Assembly: GCA_902494935.1 (NCBI GenBank) | Contig: CABUVH010000033.1 | Coordinates: 1-14,494, forward strand | Reading direction: 5' to 3' | Source of the DNA: an uncultured Collinsella sp. | GTDB lineage: Bacteria; Actinomycetota; Coriobacteriia; Coriobacteriales; Coriobacteriaceae | DNA: 14,494 nt | Shown here: piece by piece, positions 7,436 to 12,922 of the stretch | Numbering within the stretch: the stretch's first letter is position 1 | How the letters are laid out: each line of letters starts with the position of its first letter | Notes under the pieces: model-generated | What the model was told of the DNA's origin: nothing | What the model saw: only the letters and a program-made list of their open reading frames with translations | Databases searched by the model: none | Position numbers and translations under genes: made by a program

Positions 7436-7467
7436 CAAGCAGGGAAGGCCAAAACCTCCCCTGCTTG
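7436..7467 (-). promoter_or_regulatory. Intercistronic hairpin after livJ (attenuator or RNA-stability element)
   Basis: CAAGCAGGG (7436-7444) pairs with CCCTGCTTG (7459-7467). One A/C mismatch is followed by three more pairs around a 6-nt loop, giving a 13-position stem. No run of U follows on the minus strand, so a full terminator is unlikely. A smaller GCGG/CCGC hairpin followed by UUUU (7477-7494) precedes it, right after the livJ stop. Hairpins between a binding-protein gene and its permease genes commonly raise binding-protein mRNA over permease mRNA. Confidence 0.6.
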
Positions 7468-7498
7468 GGATCAAAACCGCTCTATGTAAGGCGGCCAA

Positions 7499-8686
7499 TT
7501 AGGCCTGTACGTACTTGCCGTCGGTGATGACGTACGCCGTGGGCTCCTTCTGGACCTGGCCCTTATCGTTCCAGGTGAGCTTGCCGGTCAGACCATCAAC
7601 GGTAATCTTGAGCATAGCCTTGGACAGCTTCTCGGCGACCTCGGTCGGGTCGGCGTCGACACCAAGACCGGCCTCCTTGACGGCCTCGGCCACCGCGTGC
7701 ACGCCGTCGTAGGCGTCGGCGGCAAACTGGTCGGGGGTATCGCCGTACTTATCCTTGTAAGCGTTGACGAAGTCGGCGTTCTTCTCGTCGTCGGCGGAGA
7801 ACGGGGTCATGAGCAGCAGACCCTCGGCAAGAGAGGTATCGAAGCCCTCAACGCCCAGGATGCCGTCCATGCCATCGCAGCCCATCATCTTGACGTCGTA
7901 GCCCATGTCCTTGGCGTTCTTGAGCAGGACGGACGCCGGCGTGTAGTAGATCGGCGCAAAGATCATGGTGGCGCCGGCCTGCTTGGCCTTGGTCAGCTGG
8001 TTGGTAAAGCTCGTGGCGGAGTCGTCCTTAAAGGTCTCCTCGTCAACAATCTCGAGCTTGGACTCAGCGGCCTGGGCCTTAAAGGAATCTGCGATGCCCG
8101 AAGAATAGGCGTCGCCGGAGTTATAGAACAGCACGAACTTCTCGTCCGCATACTTCTGCGCCAGGAACTTGGCAGCGTTGACACCCTGGTTGGGGTCGGT
8201 GAAGCAAACCTGGAAGACGCAATCCTTGCCGTCGGTAACGTCCTCGGAGGACGCGGACGGGGTGATCATGAACGTCTTGGGGTCGTTACCGCACTCGGCG
8301 GCAACGGCAACCGACGCACCCGTGGTGGTCGGGCCGACGAGGGCCTGCATGCCCCAGTCGAGCAGGGTGTTGAAGGCGTTGACGGCCTTCTCGCCATCGG
8401 CCTGGTCATCCTCGGCCTTGTTGGCAAGCGGCAGCTCCTTGGTCGAGAAATCCTTGCAGCCAAGCTCGACACCCTGGGTAACGGACTTGCCGTAGGACGC
8501 GTTGGCGCCGGTCAGCGGGCCGATGGTACCGATCTTAAACGAAGCGTCGCCCGACGCGGAACCGCTATCGCCGCCGTTGGAGGAGCAGCCAGCTAGAATG
8601 GACATCGCCCCCAGACCTGCTGCGCTCGCGATAACGCTCCTGCGATTCATAACAGGGTTCAATGACTTACCGGTGAGGCTCGACAT
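7499..8686 (-). CDS. livJ: Branched-chain amino acid ABC transporter, substrate-binding lipoprotein LivJ
   Basis: The 395-residue product has a lipoprotein signal: NRRSVIA, a hydrophobic stretch and the lipobox LAGC with Cys 34 as the lipid-anchored residue, followed by a Ser/Gly/Asp linker. The mature part is a periplasmic-binding-protein type I fold: FKIGTIGPLTG at the first strand, ALVGPTTTGASVAVA in the ligand-binding region, and a C-terminal LTGKLTWNDKGQV typical of Leu/Ile/Val-binding proteins. The start at ATG 8686 has GAGGAG 7 nt upstream; ATG 8650 lacks such a site. It heads the livJHMGF operon and captures the substrate outside the membrane. Ligand range within branched-chain or related amino acids cannot be read from sequence. 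A decayed partial copy lies upstream at 8956-9342. Confidence 0.94.
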   Translation of the reverse strand: MSSLTGKSLNPVMNRRSVIASAAGLGAMSILAGCSSNGGDSGSASGDASFKIGTIGPLTGANASYGKSVTQGVELGCKDFSTKELPLANKAEDDQADGEKAVNAFNTLLDWGMQALVGPTTTGASVAVAAECGNDPKTFMITPSASSEDVTDGKDCVFQVCFTDPNQGVNAAKFLAQKYADEKFVLFYNSGDAYSSGIADSFKAQAAESKLEIVDEETFKDDSATSFTNQLTKAKQAGATMIFAPIYYTPASVLLKNAKDMGYDVKMMGCDGMDGILGVEGFDTSLAEGLLLMTPFSADDEKNADFVNAYKDKYGDTPDQFAADAYDGVHAVAEAVKEAGLGVDADPTEVAEKLSKAMLKITVDGLTGKLTWNDKGQVQKEPTAYVITDGKYVQA

Positions 8687-8707
8687 GCGGCTCTCCTCTC
8701 AAATCTC

Positions 8708-8753
8708 GTCGGGTTTCGGTTACCCGACAGGCCATCCTTCGCCGTGTTCGGCG
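8708..8753 (-). promoter_or_regulatory. Two tandem hairpins in the livJ leader
   Basis: Near the livJ start, GTCGGGT (8708-8714) pairs with ACCCGAC (8722-8728) around 7 nt. CGCCG (8740-8744) pairs with CGGCG (8749-8753) around 4 nt. Both sit in the 5' untranslated RNA, the first ending about 15 nt before the ribosome site. They could stabilise the message or take part in a regulatory structure. I could not match them to a riboswitch class by eye. Confidence 0.45.
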
Positions 8754-8759
8754 TTCGCA

Positions 8760-8880
8760 AAATAGTAGACGCTTTAGTTGAGAAAAGTGGCGATTATTTC
8801 GACTTTTCTTTGGATTTGTTCATTTATCCATGAATATGCGTATTTCTATCGGTTTATACAGTTTAGCCACTTTATTGTGT
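8760..8880 (-). promoter_or_regulatory. AT-rich control region upstream of livJ, with an 8-bp inverted repeat
   Basis: This stretch is much more AT-rich than its surroundings and lies where the liv promoter is expected. Candidate -10 boxes on the minus strand are TACTAT near 8761-8768 and TATAAA near 8853-8858, neither with a good -35. The inverted repeat AGAAAAGT/ACTTTTCT (8781-8788 and 8802-8809) has a nested CGA/TCG pair and could be a repressor operator. The assignment as promoter region is inferred from position and composition. Confidence 0.5.
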
Positions 8881-8955
8881 GAAAGTAATGTTTCCGTTCT
8901 GTTACAAGCATCCTTGCCCTGAATAAAACGGCCCCACCGGTCGCGTTATATGCAC

Positions 8956-9342
8956 TCAGGCGGCGATGTACTTGCCGTCCTGAATCACATAGGCCGTAGC
9001 GGACTTTTCGACCTGGCCCTCGTCGTTCCACGTGAGCTCGCCTGTCAGGCCCTCGATCTTGATCTTGCGCATGGCCTTGGCAAGGTCGCCGGCGATGTCG
9101 GCACCATCGGCCGTAATATCGATGCCCGCCTTGTCGATGGCCTCGGCGATGGCGTGGACGCAATCGTAGGCGTCGGCGGCAAACTGGTTAGGCGTCTCGT
9201 CGTAGGCATCCTTATAGGCCTTGACGAAGTCGGTATTCTTCTCGTCGTCGGCGGAGAACGGGGTCATGAGCATATCGTCGGCGATCTCACCCGAGACGGC
9301 GACGGCAGCACCGGTCGTGACGGGGCCGACGAGCGCCTGCAT
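8956..9342 (-). pseudogene. Remnant of a second livJ-like gene (5' part and centre deleted)
   Basis: The 128-residue frame matches LivJ in two pieces. Its first 20 residues (MQALVGPVTTGAAVAV onward) match the region after DWGMQALVGP in LivJ. It then jumps to LMTPFSADDEKN and follows LivJ to the end (LTGELTWNDEGQV...DGKYIAA). The signal peptide, the first lobe start and about 170-180 central residues are missing. Homology continues a few codons before the ATG (CDWG) and then stops; an in-frame TAA lies near 9391-9393. No ribosome site is apparent. DNA identity to livJ is high in places: 37 bases at 9236-9272 equal 7779-7815. It is best read as a tandem-duplicate relic rather than a working binding protein, though a translated fragment cannot be excluded. 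Confidence 0.85.
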
Positions 9343-9560
9343 GCCCCAGTCGCACAGGGCAAACCTTATGGTGCAAACGTTGACAGTTTGTTACGGAAGT
9401 TCGTTTGTAGCGAGCATGTTTCCAATGTTTCCGCAGCGTTTCGAGGGTGCCGTTTTGTGCGACTCCTGTTGCCTAGCGAGCACGCGCCCTCGGTTCACGC
9501 TAGAATGCACTCAACCTTTAAGCGGTTAATCCATCCATAAGATGCACGAAGGAGCTATCT
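9343..9560 (+). promoter_or_regulatory. Upstream region of homoserine dehydrogenase
   Basis: Between the livJ remnant and hom are 218 bp with no recognisable gene. A possible -10 box TAGAAT lies at 9501-9506, giving a leader of about 50 nt, but no matching -35 sits 16-18 nt upstream. A strong ribosome site AAGGAG (9549-9554) lies 6 nt before the hom ATG. No leader peptide rich in Thr, Ile or Met codons and no attenuator hairpin could be found. Confidence 0.4.
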
Positions 9561-10904
9561 ATGAGCGAACCCCTGCGCACCGTGAACGTCGGCCTCATCG
9601 GTCTGGGAACCGTCGGCGGCGGCGTGGCCCGTCTGATCAAGAGCCACCACGATGAGTACCTGGCCGCCTACGGCATCGACCTTAAGCTGGCCCGCGCCTG
9701 CGCGCTTGCCTGGGAGCAGGCCGAAGCCGCCGGTATTGAGCGCGAGGCCTTTACGAGCGACTGGCACGATGTCGTCACCGACCCCGCCGTCGACATCGTC
9801 GTCGAGCTCATCGGCGGCGAGCACCCCGCAACCGAGATCTTCACCACTGCCTTCGAGAACGGCAAGCATGTCGTCTCTGCCAACAAGGCCCTGCTGGGCC
9901 GTCATGTCGAGACGCTCGCCGAGAAGGCGCGCGCGTGCGGCGTGCAGATTAAGTGCGAGGCCAGCTGCGGCGGTGGCATTCCCATTGTCAGCACGCTCGA
10001 GCACGACCTGGTGGGCAACAAGATCCTGACCATCGCTGGCATTCTCAACGGCACCACCAACTACATCCTGTCGCGCATGGACGCCGAGGGCGCCGATTAC
10101 GCTGACGTGCTCGCCGACGCCCAGGCAAAGGGCTATGCCGAGGCCGACCCGTCCGCCGACGTCGACGGCTTCGACGCCGCCAGCAAGACGGCAATCCTCG
10201 CTTCCATCGGCTTTGGCACCCGCGTGACCACCGACGATGTCTACCAGCAGGGTATCCGTACCATCGGCGCCGAGGACATTGCCCAGGCCCGCGAGCTCGG
10301 CTACACCATCAAGCTGCTGGGGATCGCACGCAACACCGACGCCGGCGTCGACGTCCGCGTGCATCCCACGCTCATCCCGGCAGACCATATGCTCGCCAAG
10401 GTCAACGGCGCCATGAACGCCGTCTACGTGGTGGGTGACGCCGTGGGCGAAACCATGTTCTACGGTGCCGGCGCAGGCTCCTTCCCCACCGCGAGCGCCG
10501 TCGTGGGCGATATCCTGTCGCTCTCCGAGCAGATCAGCCGCGGCGTGGCTCCGCTGCCCGAGATTGAGCCCTATGGTCACAACCTCGCCTTTAAGCCCAT
10601 GGACGAGCTCCAGACCAAGTACTATGTGCGCCTGAAGGTCGCCGACCGCGTGGGTGCCCTGTCCGAGACGGTCGACATCTTTGCCAAGCACAACATCTCG
10701 ATCTCGCTCATCAACCAGGTCGAGGACGGCAAGTCGGGCGCCAGCGATACTTGCTCGGTCATCTTCCTGACGCACCGCGCGCTCGAGAAGGACGTCCAGG
10801 CTGCCACCGCCGAGCTTGCCAGCGTCGACTGTGTAGCCGAGGTCGCCAACGTCCTGCGCATCGAGGACGTTGAGGCCTGGACCGAAGGCGTCATGGCCAA
10901 CTAG
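9561..10904 (+). CDS. hom: Homoserine dehydrogenase with C-terminal ACT domain
   Basis: The enzyme reduces aspartate semialdehyde to homoserine with NAD(P)H, the branch step toward threonine, isoleucine and methionine. The 447-residue protein has the nucleotide-binding GLGTVGGGV at 14-22, VVSANKALL at 104-112, the substrate region GILNGTTNYIL at 160-170 and the catalytic-type Lys 209 in GFDAASKTAIL. An ACT domain starts near residue 353 (YYVRLKVADRVGALSET), as in the common 430-450-residue monofunctional form that is typically feedback-inhibited by threonine. The start at ATG 9561 has AAGGAG 6 nt upstream. The gene is alone: no thrB or thrC follows and a strong terminator lies 38 bp past the stop. 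It is divergent from the liv operon and its relic. Confidence 0.97.
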   Translation: MSEPLRTVNVGLIGLGTVGGGVARLIKSHHDEYLAAYGIDLKLARACALAWEQAEAAGIEREAFTSDWHDVVTDPAVDIVVELIGGEHPATEIFTTAFENGKHVVSANKALLGRHVETLAEKARACGVQIKCEASCGGGIPIVSTLEHDLVGNKILTIAGILNGTTNYILSRMDAEGADYADVLADAQAKGYAEADPSADVDGFDAASKTAILASIGFGTRVTTDDVYQQGIRTIGAEDIAQARELGYTIKLLGIARNTDAGVDVRVHPTLIPADHMLAKVNGAMNAVYVVGDAVGETMFYGAGAGSFPTASAVVGDILSLSEQISRGVAPLPEIEPYGHNLAFKPMDELQTKYYVRLKVADRVGALSETVDIFAKHNISISLINQVEDGKSGASDTCSVIFLTHRALEKDVQAATAELASVDCVAEVANVLRIEDVEAWTEGVMAN

Positions 10905-10941
10905 TCCACTACTTCGAACCTCAATGAGGCCCAACGCAAAA

Positions 10942-10976
10942 GGCGCGCTGTCTGCATCAACCGCAGGCAGCGCGCC
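10942..10976 (+). terminator. Rho-independent terminator after hom
   Basis: GGCGCGCTGTCTGC (10942-10955) pairs with 10963-10976 over 14 positions, with one U-G pair, around a 7-nt loop. It is flanked by AA and TT, so the stem reaches 16 positions. The T-tract is short (TTGTT). It lies 38 bp after the hom stop. Confidence 0.85.
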
Positions 10977-10990
10977 TTGTTCTGCTTGCA

Positions 10991-11165
10991 GGGGAAGCTG
11001 CGTCCCGGTATTTCAGCTCAGAACGGGGCGAAGCTTCCCTCAGGGCCTTCTTTCGGAAACTATGTCCCATTCTGGGCGCGCATTCTGGGACACGCTTTCC
11101 GCAACGGGCTTCTCGCGGAAAGCGCATCCCACTCTGGACGCCAATTCCGGGATGCATTTTCCGCG
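10991..11165. repeat. Array of three tandem imperfect palindromes (REP/BIME-like)
   Basis: Three units of about 50 bp follow each other in the gap between convergent genes. Unit A (10991-11040) pairs GGGAAGCT with AGCTTCCC and CGTCCCG with CGGGGCG around 16 nt. Unit B (11054-11101) pairs CGGAAA with TTTCCG and TGTCCCA with TGGGACA around 16 nt. Unit C (11114-11165) pairs CGCGGAAA with TTTCCGCG and GCATCCC with GGGATGC around 18 nt. Cores of B and C are identical at 20 of 25 positions; A shares the plan but not the loop. This is the arrangement expected of dispersed extragenic palindromes. Effects on mRNA 3' ends are inferred. Confidence 0.8.
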
Positions 11166-11175
11166 GCGGTGTCGG

Positions 11176-12738
11176 CTACTTGCCGTCGTCGTCCTCGGCT
11201 TCTTCTCTTGCATAGAGCTCCAGCATGCGGCGGCGGTATTCGCGCACGGCGAGCTTGGCGCGCTCCAGGCGGCGACGCTCGCGCGGGGTCAGCTCGGACG
11301 GGTCGACCTCATCACCATAGGTCTTATCGGCAAGAAGATGCGCCGCGTCCACGATGCGGGCATCGATGTGGCCGCTCGCCGCCTCGGCGGAAAGACGCTC
11401 GGCAATCGTATCGAGCGTAGGCAAGCCCTCGAATACGCGACCATGGCCATGCGAAGTCAGCAGCTCGTGCTCACGTGCGAGCAGGCTCGCCAAATCGTGA
11501 TGGGCGCGCAGGATGTCGAGCGCATCGGATGGATGCTCGGCAACTTCTGCCACGGCGGCGACCGGCGCGGCGTCGACCACGCGGTAGAAGAGCTGCGCGA
11601 GCAACGGCATCAAGAACACCGTGATGGCACCGGCAGCAACCATGACCGACGCAATATCTTGCGACAGCGCGCCCGCGTTGACGGCAACGCTTGTCACGGC
11701 AACGATGATCGGCAGGGCCGTGGTGCAGTACAGGGCCACGGTAATGCGACCATACGCCGACACATCACGCGTCGCAGGACAAATGCTCATAGAAATAAGA
11801 ATGGGCACGGCACGAATAATCAGCAACGCCACGATAAAGCCCACGAGCAGACCCGGGCGCGACGCCACGGCCGTCAGATCGATCTTTGCGCCCGATACGG
11901 TAAAGAACACCGGAATCAAAAAACCGTAGGCCAGGCCGTCGAGCTTGGTCTCGAGCGTATGGTTGCCCTCGGGGATGATGTAGCGCAAGACAAAGCCAGC
12001 GGCAAAAGAACCCAACACGATGTCGAGATCAAAGACGGCCGAGAACGCCACGAGCGTGACCAGGATGAGCACCGTCAGGCGCACGAAGGTCTGCGACGTG
12101 GTATCGGCGCGTTCCTCGACAAACGCAAAGAAGCGGCTGCCGACGCGCTTGGAGCGGCTTGGGACCACGGCCAGCAACACGCAGACCACCGCAAACAAGC
12201 CAAGGATTACAAGCGTTTGGATGCCGGTGCGGGCAGACAGCAGCACCGACATGGCAAGCACAGGGCCGAGCTCACCCCAGGTGCCATACGCGAGAATCGA
12301 GTCGCCCACGCGCGTGCCGGTGAGCGAGCGCTCACGCATGATGGGCACGAGCGTACCGAGCGCCGTCGAAGTGAGGGCAAGCGTCACGGCGATACCGTCG
12401 AAATGACTTACCGAGAACCACGGGGTAAAGCGCACGGCAAGCCAGGCGATACCAAACGTGACGGCCCACGTCGCCAAGCCGTAGCGCCCCTCGACGCCCG
12501 TGATGCTCTTGGGGTCGATCTCAAAGCCGGCAAGCAGGAACAAAAAGGCCAGGCCCAGCTCGGACACAAGCGAGACCTCAGCATCTACATGGATGACGCC
12601 GAGCATATGGGGTCCCAGCACCGCGCCGAGCACGAGCAAAAAGACCGTCTCGGGAACAGGTTTTCCGGGAATCGCCGAGGCGATGAAGGGACTCGCAAAG
12701 GCCACGAGTGCGATGATGGCGAGCGAAACGAATGCCAT
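11176..12738 (-). CDS. CPA2-family cation:proton antiporter (Na+/H+ exchanger domain) with a soluble C-terminal tail
   Basis: The 520-residue protein has a PF00999-type membrane domain over residues 1-387, with about twelve or thirteen hydrophobic segments. Characteristic sequences are FLLAGFEID at 67-75, TLALTSTALGTLVPI at 119-133, DIVLGSFAAGFVLR at 239-252 and a GFLIPVFFTVSGAKIDL stretch at 272-288, all typical of Kef/GerN-like antiporters. Residues 388-520 are hydrophilic and strongly charged, ending in a basic helix (ERRRLERAKLAVREYRRR) and an acidic tip. There is no TrkA-N nucleotide motif, so it is not a full KefB/KefC protein. ATG 12738 has AAAGG 8 nt upstream. Which ion is exchanged for protons is not evident. 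The gene is divergent from purL and convergent with hom across the palindrome array. Confidence 0.88.
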   Translation of the reverse strand: MAFVSLAIIALVAFASPFIASAIPGKPVPETVFLLVLGAVLGPHMLGVIHVDAEVSLVSELGLAFLFLLAGFEIDPKSITGVEGRYGLATWAVTFGIAWLAVRFTPWFSVSHFDGIAVTLALTSTALGTLVPIMRERSLTGTRVGDSILAYGTWGELGPVLAMSVLLSARTGIQTLVILGLFAVVCVLLAVVPSRSKRVGSRFFAFVEERADTTSQTFVRLTVLILVTLVAFSAVFDLDIVLGSFAAGFVLRYIIPEGNHTLETKLDGLAYGFLIPVFFTVSGAKIDLTAVASRPGLLVGFIVALLIIRAVPILISMSICPATRDVSAYGRITVALYCTTALPIIVAVTSVAVNAGALSQDIASVMVAAGAITVFLMPLLAQLFYRVVDAAPVAAVAEVAEHPSDALDILRAHHDLASLLAREHELLTSHGHGRVFEGLPTLDTIAERLSAEAASGHIDARIVDAAHLLADKTYGDEVDPSELTPRERRRLERAKLAVREYRRRMLELYAREEAEDDDGK

Positions 12739-12922
12739 GTGATGCCTTTCTCTTGTTTGCGCTTCACTGTAGCACCCTCGCCGTCCTCAACGCGCCGCGA
12801 GCTGTCGTATCATAGTGAGGTTTACAAACATGTGGCTCAAGGCGACCGCAGGGCAGACCCCGCAAACCGACCGCTGCCGCATACCGTACCGTACGCCCAA
12901 CCGATCAGGAAGGCAGGAACCA
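12739..12922. promoter_or_regulatory. Divergent promoter region between the antiporter gene and purL
   Basis: A possible plus-strand -10 box TATCAT lies at 12808-12813 with only a weak -35 (CCTCAA, 17 nt upstream). This gives purL a leader of about 100 nt. An in-frame ATG at 12830 lies within that leader. On the minus strand TACAGT near 12769-12774 is a weak -10 candidate for the antiporter. No purine riboswitch core or clear PurR-type operator could be recognised. Confidence 0.4.

Noticed and set aside
7697..8596. A 299-codon plus-strand frame opposite livJ
   Set aside because: It is an antisense shadow of livJ with biased Gly/Val/Leu composition and no family features.
8690..8765. A known riboswitch upstream of livJ
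   Set aside because: The two hairpins did not match the conserved cores of the glycine, SAM, ZTP, fluoride or c-di-GMP classes as far as I could judge by eye.
8926..8952. Terminator after the livJ remnant
   Set aside because: On the minus strand a CGG/CCG pair is followed by UUUUAUU, but the stem is only three base pairs, too weak to call.
9380..9409. A perfect TTGACA at 9380-9385 as a hom promoter
   Set aside because: The -10 candidates at the proper distance (GTTTGT, TTTGTA) are poor and the site overlaps the edge of the livJ remnant. I could not support it as a promoter.
9555..10934. A 459-codon minus-strand frame opposite hom
   Set aside because: It mirrors hom almost exactly and has no recognisable domains or ribosome site.
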